DNA from: JARLGU01 sp036504535
GTDB taxonomy: Bacteria > Armatimonadota > Armatimonadia > Armatimonadales > Capsulimonadaceae
Length of the DNA stretch: 64,000 nt
NCBI GenBank assembly: GCA_036504535.1
Contig: DASXUY010000032.1
Coordinates: forward strand, 1 to 64,000
Direction: 5' to 3'
Shown: positions 33,087-41,084 of the stretch, in pieces
Numbering within the stretch: position 1 is the first letter of the stretch
Layout of the letters: each line of letters opens with the position of its first letter
Notes under the pieces: generated by a model
What the model was told of the DNA's origin: nothing
The model's database searches: none
The model's input: only the letters and a program-made list of their open reading frames with translations
Made by a program: the position numbers and the translations under genes

Positions 33087-34391
33087 ATGGAACAAGAGAC
33101 TACGGGAACCCCAATTTCCTCACCGCAATCATCCCCGGCGGCCCCCAAGCATACGGACAAGGGCTCGCATATTTTGGCTAAGCGTGTATGGCGCTTTATG
33201 TTCGTCACCGTTTTGGTCGTCATCGGAGGCGCTCTGGGCTTTCAGCTCGGATCATATTTCGTGATCGCGGCTCAAACTCCGCCGACTGATACGTCAAGTA
33301 CGTTTCTGAATAACCTCGTCAAAGGTTATCGCGAATCTGTGACGAACCCTGGCTTTGCATGGGCGAATAAGATCGGCTTCGCGCTCATCGGCGGCCTCCT
33401 TGCCTTCCTGCTTGGTTCGGCGGTCTTCAACAAGATAGTTGGCATCGGCGATTCGCTGAAGGTGATGAAGCCAAACGAGAAGGTGGCGATCTTTATCGGA
33501 TTGATTACCGGCTTGTTGCTGACTGCGATGGTTTCGCAGATCACGCTTCGTCTGACACCAAGCGTCGGTATCCCGCTCACCATCTTCATCGGTACGTTCC
33601 TGGTTTATCTGGGCTTTGTGGGCATGCTAAGCATGAAGGACGAGTTCCGCTTCATGTTCCCGAGCACGTCTGGCGCTATCGCGGAAGAGGGGACCGACCA
33701 GAAGCTTGAGCGGATTAAGATCCTCGACACAAACGTGATCATCGATGGTCGCGTATCTGATGTTTGCCGCACTGGCTTTATCGAGGGACCGATCTATATT
33801 CCTGGGTTCGTGCTTGACGAGATCCAGCATATCGCAGACTCCGCCGATGCCCTCAAGCGTGCGCGCGGACGTCGCGGCCTCGACATCCTCAACCAGATGC
33901 GGAGCGAGTTGCCGCTGATTGTTCGCACGCTCGACGCCCGAGTAGACTTCACCGGCGTCGACGAAGTTGACTCGAAGCTGGTTCGAATGGCCAAGAAGCT
34001 CGACGCAGCGATCGTCACCAACGACTTTAACCTCAACAAGGTTGCCGAACTGCAGGGCGTTCCGGTTCTCAACATCAATGAACTTGCAAACGCGCTCAAG
34101 CCCGTTGTACTTCCTGGCGAAGAGATGCGGGTGACGGTGATCAAAGAGGGCAAGGAACAGAACCAGGGCGTGGCGTACCTCGACGATGGCACTATGATCG
34201 TTATCGAGGGTGGTCGCCGCCGAATTGGCGAGACGCTTGAGGTGCTCGTTTCCAGCGTACTGCAGACTGTTGCAGGCAAAATGATTTTCGCTTCGATCAA
34301 GCCAGATGATGGACACTATGAGGATGAAGGACCGTACGAACCCAATCCACGCGCTTATACCGGCGGCCGGACGCGGCGTCCGATTCGTTAG
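33087..34391 (+). CDS. PIN/TRAM-domain membrane protein (YacL-like)
   Basis: The 434-residue protein has four N-terminal membrane helices (about residues 30-200), a PIN nuclease domain (KILDTNVIIDGRVSDVCRTG, then AIVTNDFNLNKVAEL) and a C-terminal TRAM domain (GVAYLDDGTMIVIEGGRRRI). PIN acidic residues are present, so RNase activity is possible. In Firmicutes and related bacteria this gene commonly precedes ispD, as here. The last 70-86 bases overlap the ispDF gene in another frame. Confidence 0.9.
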   Translation: MEQETTGTPISSPQSSPAAPKHTDKGSHILAKRVWRFMFVTVLVVIGGALGFQLGSYFVIAAQTPPTDTSSTFLNNLVKGYRESVTNPGFAWANKIGFALIGGLLAFLLGSAVFNKIVGIGDSLKVMKPNEKVAIFIGLITGLLLTAMVSQITLRLTPSVGIPLTIFIGTFLVYLGFVGMLSMKDEFRFMFPSTSGAIAEEGTDQKLERIKILDTNVIIDGRVSDVCRTGFIEGPIYIPGFVLDEIQHIADSADALKRARGRRGLDILNQMRSELPLIVRTLDARVDFTGVDEVDSKLVRMAKKLDAAIVTNDFNLNKVAELQGVPVLNINELANALKPVVLPGEEMRVTVIKEGKEQNQGVAYLDDGTMIVIEGGRRRIGETLEVLVSSVLQTVAGKMIFASIKPDDGHYEDEGPYEPNPRAYTGGRTRRPIR

Positions 34392-35514
34392 CGCGGAAAA
34401 CAAGGTCCTCGCGGATCTCTGCGGGATACCGGTGATTGCCCGGACGGCGCATGCGTTCGGGCTTTTTGCTGACACCGTGACAATCATTGGTCGCGAAGAG
34501 GAGCTAGGCGCGCTTCAGGCCATTGTCGTGTCGCACTGCGGCGACGATCCGCGTTTCAGGTTCGTTACTGGTGGCGCGACGCGTCAAGACTCGGTGCGCG
34601 AAGGCCTTCTGTCTCTGGCCGATCAGCCCGGCGAATCGATAGTGCTTGTACACGATGCAGCTCGCCCACTGGTCCCCCACGCGGTTATAAAGCGGTGCAT
34701 TGAATCTGTCGAACATTTTGGATCTGGAGTTGCGGGTATTCGAGTCCACGATACGCTGAAAAGAGCAGACAACGATAGCATAGTTTCAGGTACCCTTGAT
34801 AGAGTTGGGGCATGGGCAATGCAGACTCCTCAGGCCTTTCGACTGAATATTTTGCGAACCGCGTCCGATTCTGCGTCACGCGACTGTATTCAGGGTACAG
34901 ATGAAGTATCGATTGTGGAGCGACTGGTTGGGGTGCCCGTCCATCTGGTCGCTGGCGCGAGGGAAAACATTAAAATCACAACGCGCGAAGATCTTGATTT
35001 TGCAGAACGCTGGGTGAACTCCTCCGTGCAGCCCGATATCCGAGTAGGCACAGGTTACGATATTCACCGCCTCGTTGACGGACGCGACTTATTCCTTGGT
35101 GGCGTAAAAATCGAGTATGACTACGGCCTGTTGGGCCACTCGGACGCCGACGTGCTTCTTCACGCCATCTGCGACTCTCTGCTCGGCGCTGCGGGCTTTC
35201 CCGATATCGGCAACCTTTATCCGAATACGGATCCCAAATGGGCGGGCGCGCACAGTCTGGTATTCCTTGCGGATGTACGAAGCCGACTAAAGGCCGACGG
35301 GTGGACTATCGGGAATGTGGACGCGACCGTAATTGCCGAGAGGCCTAAGATCGCCAAGTACACGTGCGCTATGAAATCCGCGATCGCTGAAGTCCTCGGC
35401 ATCGATCAATCTCGTATCAATATCAAAGCGACAACTCAAGAGGGGATCGGGTCCCTTGGCGCTGGCGAAGGAATTGCCTGCCATGCGGTCGCTACAATTT
35501 CACGCGCAGGGTAA
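34324..35514 (+). CDS. ispDF: Bifunctional IspD/IspF (MEP pathway)
   Basis: The fused enzyme makes CDP-methylerythritol (IspD, residues to about 232) and then the 2,4-cyclodiphosphate (IspF). IspD motifs are ALIPAAGRGVRF, VTGGATRQDSV and VLVHDAARPLV. IspF motifs are VGTGYDIHRL with the zinc ligands Asp and His, LLGHSDADVLLHA and IKATTQEGIGSLGAGEG. Possible ATG starts are 34306, 34309, 34318 and 34324; all lie inside the PIN/TRAM gene, and the essential AAGRG loop is itself encoded before that gene's stop. The overlap is therefore real. It supplies isoprenoid precursors. Confidence 0.94.
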   Translation: MKDRTNPIHALIPAAGRGVRFVSAENKVLADLCGIPVIARTAHAFGLFADTVTIIGREEELGALQAIVVSHCGDDPRFRFVTGGATRQDSVREGLLSLADQPGESIVLVHDAARPLVPHAVIKRCIESVEHFGSGVAGIRVHDTLKRADNDSIVSGTLDRVGAWAMQTPQAFRLNILRTASDSASRDCIQGTDEVSIVERLVGVPVHLVAGARENIKITTREDLDFAERWVNSSVQPDIRVGTGYDIHRLVDGRDLFLGGVKIEYDYGLLGHSDADVLLHAICDSLLGAAGFPDIGNLYPNTDPKWAGAHSLVFLADVRSRLKADGWTIGNVDATVIAERPKIAKYTCAMKSAIAEVLGIDQSRINIKATTQEGIGSLGAGEGIACHAVATISRAG

Positions 35515-35682
35515 CGTTGCCCGAGGCGTGGAAAACCGGCATCCGCTGGCGGAAGCGGGGTCGGATTGGGTTGCGGAAGTAGTCGCAATCGTATCGTACT
35601 TGAAGTAAATCATATTTGGGCCAAAGTGGTCCGAAAACGGACGGGCAATAGGGCCCGTCGAGGGATATGAGGAGGCGTTACT

Positions 35683-36249
35683 ATGTCCATCGGAGTGACG
35701 GTCAAGGGAAAAAATATCGAGGTAACGGACGGGCTTCAGAGCTATGCGGAAAAGCGGCTCCAGAAGCTTGAGAAGTATCTACCGAACCTTAGGGAGGCCG
35801 TCGTTCGCGAGAGCGTCGAACGCAATCAGCATCGTGTCGAAGTAACTCTTCAGGGCGATGGGATCCTCCTTCGCGGTGAAGAGCGAAGCGACAACATGTA
35901 TTCATCGATCGACCTCGTTCTTGAGAAGCTGGAACAGCGCATCCGCAAGTTCAAGGATCGCCGCTCGCACCACATACACCATGATAAGGCCCTGCGGAAT
36001 CTAGAACTTCACAATGACGTGCCGTACGAGGAGATCCTTCCAGCGACCGGCGAGCCCGATGTGGAGCAGGCGTATGTCTCTCGCGTTAAGGCCGTCACCA
36101 TGAAGCCGATGTCGGCCGAAGAGGCGGTGACGCGGCTGGAGTGGGTGGACCACCCGTTCTTCGTGTACCTTGACGCTTCAACGGACCAGGTCCATGTGGT
36201 CTACCGCCGAAATGACGGAAATTATGGCCTGATCGTCCCTAAGGAGTAA
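35683..36249 (+). CDS. hpf: Ribosome hibernation promoting factor, long form
   Basis: The 188-residue protein has an N-terminal HPF/YfiA domain (VTVKGKNIEVTDGLQSYAEK, RHHIHHDK-like basic end near residue 100) and the C-terminal domain of long HPF (AEEAVTRLEWVDHPFFVYLD, ending RRNDGNYGLIVPKE). Long HPF dimerises 70S ribosomes into inactive 100S particles. GAGGAGGCG lies just upstream of the ATG. It is transcribed alone. Confidence 0.95.
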   Translation: MSIGVTVKGKNIEVTDGLQSYAEKRLQKLEKYLPNLREAVVRESVERNQHRVEVTLQGDGILLRGEERSDNMYSSIDLVLEKLEQRIRKFKDRRSHHIHHDKALRNLELHNDVPYEEILPATGEPDVEQAYVSRVKAVTMKPMSAEEAVTRLEWVDHPFFVYLDASTDQVHVVYRRNDGNYGLIVPKE

Positions 36250-36362
36250 TCGTCGAGGCTATCGTGGCGATATCGGAGTCGCTAACATTGACTACTGCTT
36301 GCAGCAACGGATAATGCGGCGGTCCGAAGTTGCCCTTGTTCGTGTAAGCTTCGTTTCAAATC

Positions 36363-36399
36363 AATGCGGCGCGTGGGTGAGATGCCTGCGCGCCGCATT
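36363..36399 (+). terminator. Hairpin, likely terminator downstream of hpf
   Basis: AATGCGGCGCG (36363-36373) pairs perfectly with CGCGCCGCATT (36389-36399). The run of T is short and 12 bases away (CTTTTA), so termination may be partial. Confidence 0.55.
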
Positions 36400-36620
36400 A
36401 GTGCGTGCGTGCTTTTATCCGCATGTTGTGCCTTAAAAGCCCATATTATCTGCATGTAGATATATTCTCTGAAGGCGGCTATTGGGCAAAGTTATAGGCT
36501 ATAATGATTCAACCATCGCGTCGGGTGACCCTTGCGGAGCCGAAGAAGGCTTCAGCGAGTGCCGTCAAATGCCGGGTGGATGCTCCGAACGAGCTTCATC
36601 TGCGAGATGAGGAAAAGTAT

Positions 36621-37145
36621 TTGATCGCCGTCTATCCAGGCAGCTTCGATCCCATAACCAGCGGCCACATGGACATTATCGAGCGGTCGGCAGCTCTCTA
36701 CCAGGAAGTTGTGGTCCTCGTCGCGGTCAACTCTTCGAAGAAGCCAGCGTTCACGCTTCAGCAGCGGGTAGATATGATCCAGCGATCAGTCGAAGCCGCT
36801 GGGTTGTCGAACGTTCGCATCCAATCGTTTTCGGTCGGCCTGTTGGTCGACTACGCAGACCAAATCGGTGCGGGTGTTATCGTCAAAGGTCTTCGAGCTG
36901 TGTCCGATTTTGAGTATGAGTTCCAGATGGCGCTCCTCAATCGACGCTTGAAGCCTAATATAGAGACAGTTTTTCTCATGACGGGGGCAGAGTATTCGTA
37001 CCTGTCATCGTCGATCGTCAAAGAGATCGCGCGACTGGGCGGCGAGATCCGCGGGCTGGTGCCAGAGGTGCTCGTGGATACGGTGCGCGAGCGATTTGAC
37101 GGCGAACAGGCTACTGCGGGAGCCCAGCTTGTCGAGCGCGCGTAG
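36621..37145 (+). CDS. coaD: Phosphopantetheine adenylyltransferase
   Basis: This enzyme transfers AMP to 4'-phosphopantetheine in CoA synthesis. It shows the nucleotidyltransferase signature IAVYPGSFDPITSGHMDII, FSVGLLVDYADQIGAGVIVK, and EYSYLSSSIVKEIARLGG. The usual protein starts 3-4 residues before YPGSFDP. I place the start at TTG 36621, because GAGGAAAAG lies 6 bases before it and the 39 codons upstream (to ATG 36504) add a leader not seen in the family. That ATG also overlaps TATAAT (36500-36505), which may be the -10. Product length would then be 174 residues. Confidence 0.92.
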   Translation: MIAVYPGSFDPITSGHMDIIERSAALYQEVVVLVAVNSSKKPAFTLQQRVDMIQRSVEAAGLSNVRIQSFSVGLLVDYADQIGAGVIVKGLRAVSDFEYEFQMALLNRRLKPNIETVFLMTGAEYSYLSSSIVKEIARLGGEIRGLVPEVLVDTVRERFDGEQATAGAQLVERA

Positions 37146-37280
37146 GCTGCCAGTCACTGTAAGTTTCTTCGGGGCGCCGAAGAGTGTAATAGGCGGGGAG
37201 AATTCCCCGCACGATGTTTTGCGTAACCTGAATTGTGCAATCCACCTGCGGTGCGCTGCGGGCGGAGAGGGAGGCCTATC

Positions 37281-38003
37281 ATAGATATCCTAAAGCTTAT
37301 CGATCAACTAGAATCCCTGGTGGAAGACAGCCGCCACTTTATGAGCATGACGGTCGGTCTCGACCGTGAAGAGTTCTTCGAGCTCACCAATAAGATCCGT
37401 GCATCCCTGCCCGACGAAGTCCGCAAGGCGTGCCGTGTCACAGCTGAAAGCGAGCGCATCGTAGGCGGCGCGCGCGAGGCGGCAGAGGCAACGGTCAACG
37501 ATGCGCAGATCGAAGCGCAGCGCGTATCGCAGAATGCTCAGGCCCAGGCTGAGAAGCTTCTCCGCGATGCTGAGACGCGAGCGCAGACCCGCGCCCAGGA
37601 AGCTGACACTTATGCGCAGAAAGCTGTCGCCGAGGCTCAGGCCCGCGTTGACGACGCAATCACTGAAGCACGTGCGCAGGCAGAGCGGATCATCAACGAG
37701 GCCCGACAGCAGTCGGAGCAGATGATCAGCGAGGCGGAAGTGATGCGACTTGCGACAGCGCAGGCTAAAGAGATCATTGCCAGCGCCGACCGCGAAGGTC
37801 GCGATATGCGACGTGGCGCGGAAGAGTACGCGAGCGAAGAGCTTCAGCGACTCGAGCGCGTTTTGGCCGAAACATTGTCAACCGTTGAGCGCGGTCGGGT
37901 AAAGCTAGATCAGCGGCTTCAATCCTACGATGTGCCGAGCAGTGCGGGCGGTTCGCGCGCTTCTGGCCCGATGAACGGCGAAATGGCTGCCGCTCGACGA
38001 TAG
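37281..38003 (+). CDS. Coiled-coil protein, DivIVA/ATP-synthase-b-like
   Basis: The protein begins IDILKLIDQLESLVEDS and continues as a long Ala/Glu/Arg-rich coiled coil (residues about 60-210: AEATVNDAQIEAQRVSQNAQ, then EARAQAERIINEARQQSEQ), with a Gly/Ser-rich end. Similar proteins follow coaD in Firmicutes and related phyla. A strong GGAGAGGGAGG (37264-37274) lies 6 bases before ATA 37281 and 3 before ATC 37278, with no ATG, GTG or TTG close by. In-frame TTG 37233 and GTG 37251 lie upstream of it. A non-standard start is therefore possible. Confidence 0.7.
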   Translation: MDILKLIDQLESLVEDSRHFMSMTVGLDREEFFELTNKIRASLPDEVRKACRVTAESERIVGGAREAAEATVNDAQIEAQRVSQNAQAQAEKLLRDAETRAQTRAQEADTYAQKAVAEAQARVDDAITEARAQAERIINEARQQSEQMISEAEVMRLATAQAKEIIASADREGRDMRRGAEEYASEELQRLERVLAETLSTVERGRVKLDQRLQSYDVPSSAGGSRASGPMNGEMAAARR

Positions 38004-38136
38004 GCTGACGAAACTATCTGCGAGGGTTCACGACGTATAGTCTGAGGCACTACAAAAGTGCAGTGAGCCGGTCGGGTGGGTGCCTTACGCTCAAATTGAG
38101 CAGGTGTGCGCCAGTAAGGATGCTGCAAGTTACAAA

Positions 38137-38172
38137 ATACCCTGCGCAATCAGGCATTGTGCAGGGTATAAT
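38137..38172 (+). promoter_or_regulatory. Palindromic operator over the promoter of the fatty-acid operon
   Basis: ATACCCTGCGCAAT (38137-38150) and ATTGTGCAGGGTAT (38156-38169) form a 14-base inverted repeat with one mismatch and a 5-base centre. The -10 TATAAT (38167-38172) starts inside the right arm. A dimeric repressor bound here would block the operon that begins at 38276. Confidence 0.6.
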
Positions 38173-38275
38173 GTCGTGACGCCGGGTAAGAACGTTTTTG
38201 CGGGCGGCGTTATTTTGCGTGTGGACGGTCATCGGTAAAGTCGCCGAAGACCATTGGGGAACAGGGTATAGTCTG

Positions 38276-38824
38276 ATGTTGCGGCTTGATCTATCTGAAA
38301 TTGTTCGCACTATCGGAATGCAGCAGGTCTATGAGATCTCTGATCCGCCCTACGCTGAAGATGATGTCGAGTTCGTTTCGCCAGTTGTTGGGCGAATAGC
38401 AGTGACGAACTCGGGTAAGCTGCTTTTGGCTCGCGGTCACTTTGATACGACCATCGAGATGGAGTGTGCGCGGTGTCTGGCCGATGTTCGGCAGCCTCTG
38501 CATGCTGAAATCGAAGAGCAGTATAGTTTGTCGGAAGTCAATGCGCCGGGTTTCAATGACCATGTGCCGGCCATTGTACCGGACGAAGAAAACGAAATAC
38601 CGGAAGGGCTTTTCGAGGGCACGTTGATGAACGTAAATGTTCTGATACGCCAGGCTGCGATTTTGTCCGCTCCGTTAAGCGTCCTCTGCCGGGAGGATTG
38701 CGCGGGCCTTTGCCCGTCGTGCGGCAACAATAAGAATTCGGGAACGTGCAGCTGCGCGCCCGACGGGACTAACCGGCCGTTTGCCGCTCTTCCCGAACTT
38801 TTCCGCCAGGAACCAACTGACTAA
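38276..38824 (+). CDS. DUF177 (YceD-like) protein
   Basis: This 182-residue protein of the DUF177 family has the family's zinc-type cysteines: ECARC near the middle and CREDCAGLCPSCGNNKNSG near the end. It is nearly always encoded directly before rpmF, as here, and is linked to 23S rRNA or ribosome assembly. The start at ATG 38276 (MLRLDLSEI) fits homologues; the frame is open from 38198. It leads the rpmF-plsX-fab operon. Confidence 0.88.
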   Translation: MLRLDLSEIVRTIGMQQVYEISDPPYAEDDVEFVSPVVGRIAVTNSGKLLLARGHFDTTIEMECARCLADVRQPLHAEIEEQYSLSEVNAPGFNDHVPAIVPDEENEIPEGLFEGTLMNVNVLIRQAAILSAPLSVLCREDCAGLCPSCGNNKNSGTCSCAPDGTNRPFAALPELFRQEPTD

Positions 38825-38840
38825 TTAGGAGAAACGAATC

Positions 38841-39056
38841 ATGCCTCTACCAAAAAGGCGCCACTCAAATGCGCGTACTCGCAAGCGCCGAACACACTAT
38901 AAGCTCACCCCGCCGACCCTGTCGGAGTGCCCGCGTTGTAAGGCGAAGCGGCTTGACCACCATGCCTGCCCGACCTGCGGTTATTACGGCGCTGGCGCCC
39001 GATCCCGCAAGGTCATTGATGTAGAAGTTAAGCAAGCCCAGACGGAAGAGGCGTAA
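38841..39056 (+). CDS. rpmF: 50S ribosomal protein L32
   Basis: This 71-residue L32 starts MPLPKRRHSNARTRKRR and has the zinc-binding set CPRCKAKRLDHHACPTCGYY with all four cysteines, so it is the zinc-containing (C+) form. AGGAGAAACG lies 8 bases before the ATG. The acidic C-terminal tail (EVKQAQTEEA) is slightly longer than usual. It lies between DUF177 and plsX. Confidence 0.98.
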   Translation: MPLPKRRHSNARTRKRRTHYKLTPPTLSECPRCKAKRLDHHACPTCGYYGAGARSRKVIDVEVKQAQTEEA

Positions 39057-39062
39057 CGCTCC

Positions 39063-40076
39063 ATGCGCATCGCAGTCGACGCCATGGGGGGCGATTACGC
39101 TCCGGGGGAAGTTATTCGTGGGGCTGTTGAGTTCGCTTCGCAGCCCGATTTTGACGACGAAATCATACTCGTAGGTGATTCTGCTCGCATCGAGCCGATC
39201 ATCGCCGAGTTTGGGGCCGCCGACAATAAGCGAATATCGATTAGGCACGCGTCCGAGTCCATTGCCATGGACGAGCATCCAGCGCATGCTATTCGCAAGA
39301 AGCGCGATTCGTCCCTGGTAGTTTGCGGTGAAATGGTTAAGTCTGGCGAGGCCGACGGCACCATGTCCGCTGGCAACACGGGGGCTGCAATGGCGATTGC
39401 GGCGCTTAATATCGGGCGGATCCCCGGTATCGATCGACCCGCGATCGCTACCCAGATGCCGACTCTCAAGGGCAACTGCCTGTTGCTCGATGCGGGTGCT
39501 AACGTTGACTGTACTCCACAGCATCTGCTCCAGTTTGCGATGATGGGTTCCGTTTATGCCGAGAAAGTTCTCGGGATGCCCGAACCCACCGTTGGCCTTC
39601 TCAGTATCGGGACTGAGGAGACTAAGGGAAACGAGCTCACGAAGGCGACGCATGCGTTGCTAGCGAATAGTTCGCTTCGCTTCAAGGGTAACGTCGAAGG
39701 CAAAGATGTCTTCGAGCACACAACAGATGTCGTTGTCTGTGACGGCTTCGTTGGGAATGTGCTGCTCAAGACGAGTGAAGGCATCGCTGAGATGATCCTT
39801 GGCTTCCTTACCAATGACCTCGCCAGCCTCGATCCAGATGTTGTCCAAAAACTTCAGCCCGTTATTTACGGCATTGTTCGCAAAATCGACTACGCCGAAC
39901 GCGGCGGCGCTCCACTTTTGGGCGTGAACGGTGTCAGTGTGATCGCCCATGGTCGCTCGAAAGCGCGGGCTATCGCAAGCGCTATCCGTATCACTTTGGC
40001 GGCCGCGAAGTCGAACTATGTTGCCGAAATCAAGAAGGAACTCGCCACGAGCAGTGGCGAGAAGCACGCCGCATGA
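39063..40076 (+). CDS. plsX: Phosphate acyltransferase PlsX
   Basis: The 337-residue PlsX makes acyl-phosphate from acyl-ACP at the start of phospholipid synthesis. Family signatures are RIAVDAMGGDYAPGEVIRGA, GTMSAGNTGAAMA, LLDAGANVDCTPQHLLQFA, LLSIGTEETKGNEL and GAPLLGVNGVSVIAHG. It follows rpmF closely and overlaps fabH by 4 bases in ATGA. Confidence 0.97.
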   Translation: MRIAVDAMGGDYAPGEVIRGAVEFASQPDFDDEIILVGDSARIEPIIAEFGAADNKRISIRHASESIAMDEHPAHAIRKKRDSSLVVCGEMVKSGEADGTMSAGNTGAAMAIAALNIGRIPGIDRPAIATQMPTLKGNCLLLDAGANVDCTPQHLLQFAMMGSVYAEKVLGMPEPTVGLLSIGTEETKGNELTKATHALLANSSLRFKGNVEGKDVFEHTTDVVVCDGFVGNVLLKTSEGIAEMILGFLTNDLASLDPDVVQKLQPVIYGIVRKIDYAERGGAPLLGVNGVSVIAHGRSKARAIASAIRITLAAAKSNYVAEIKKELATSSGEKHAA

Positions 40077-41065
40077 GCTCGCAAGTAGCGGTTGGTATTC
40101 TCGGCACAGGTTCGCGGGTACCCGACAACGTTGTCACCAACTTCGACCTCGAGAAACGTCTCGACACGTCGGATGAATGGATTCGTTCGCGCACAGGCAT
40201 CGCCGCGCGCCGGATTGTCGCCGAAAACGAAGCGACGTCCGATCTTGCCGCAGCTGCCGCCCGTGCCGCATTGGAAAATGCGGGCGTTGCTGTGAGCGAA
40301 GTCGACCTAATCATCGTCGCCACGTGCACCCCAGACTTCACTTTTCCCTCAACGGCCGTACTTGTTCAGCAAGCAATTGGCGCTGAAAAGTGCGCTGCGT
40401 TTGACATGAACGCTGTATGCTCGGGCTTCTCGTACGCCCTTGAGGTTGCTGCGGGCCTCGTCCGTGCGGCAGGTTACAGGCGAGCCATCGTTATCGGGGC
40501 GGATGTAATGTCGCGGACCGTCAACTGGGATGACCGGTCCACATGTGTGCTGTTCGGTGACGGTGCAGGCGCTGTGGTGATTGGTCCGGTTGACGAAGGC
40601 GGGTTACTCGGGTCGGTTCTAGGGGCTGATGGCAAAGGCGCATCGCTGCTGCACGTGCCTGCAGGCGGGTTCCGGGAGCCGAGCACAGCAGAGAGCATCG
40701 CCGAGCACCGAAACTGCATGGTCATGAACGGCCGCGAGGTGTACAAATTTGCGGTGCAAGTAATGGGCGAGGCGGCGATTCAGGCGCTGGCGAAGTGCGG
40801 GCTGACCCCTGACGATGTCGCGCTGTTCGTGCCCCATCAGGCCAATATCCGTATTATCGAGAGCGCTGCGAAGCGGCTGGGACTCAACTCAGATCGCGTC
40901 TTCGTGAACCTCGACAAGTACGGCAATACATCTGCCGCATCCATTCCGCTTGCTCTCGATGAAGCCGCTCGACAGGGGCGAATCAAGCACGACGATATCG
41001 TGGTCACTGTGGGTTTCGGCGCTGGGGTCACCTGGGGCGCGAACGTCATTCGGTGGAACCGCTAG
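40073..41065 (+). CDS. fabH: 3-oxoacyl-ACP synthase III
   Basis: The 330-residue KAS III condenses acyl-CoA with malonyl-ACP to start fatty-acid synthesis. The catalytic triad is Cys116 (DMNAVCSGFSYAL), His255 (FVPHQANIRI) and Asn285 (KYGNTSAASIPLAL). The glycine-rich C-terminal loop GFGAGVTWG is present. It is translationally coupled to plsX. The next gene is a GH36 glycosidase in place of the usual fabD. Confidence 0.97.
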   Translation: MSSQVAVGILGTGSRVPDNVVTNFDLEKRLDTSDEWIRSRTGIAARRIVAENEATSDLAAAAARAALENAGVAVSEVDLIIVATCTPDFTFPSTAVLVQQAIGAEKCAAFDMNAVCSGFSYALEVAAGLVRAAGYRRAIVIGADVMSRTVNWDDRSTCVLFGDGAGAVVIGPVDEGGLLGSVLGADGKGASLLHVPAGGFREPSTAESIAEHRNCMVMNGREVYKFAVQVMGEAAIQALAKCGLTPDDVALFVPHQANIRIIESAAKRLGLNSDRVFVNLDKYGNTSAASIPLALDEAARQGRIKHDDIVVTVGFGAGVTWGANVIRWNR

Positions 41066-41084
41066 TCGAAAACAGGCCATCCTC

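Noticed and set aside
35515..35682. A tRNA gene or riboswitch between ispDF and hpf
   Set aside because: No cloverleaf or conserved T-loop could be formed on either strand, and no known riboswitch core was seen.
36504..36620. ATG at 36504 as the coaD start
   Set aside because: It overlaps a TATAAT hexamer, has no ribosome binding site and adds 39 residues not found in the family.
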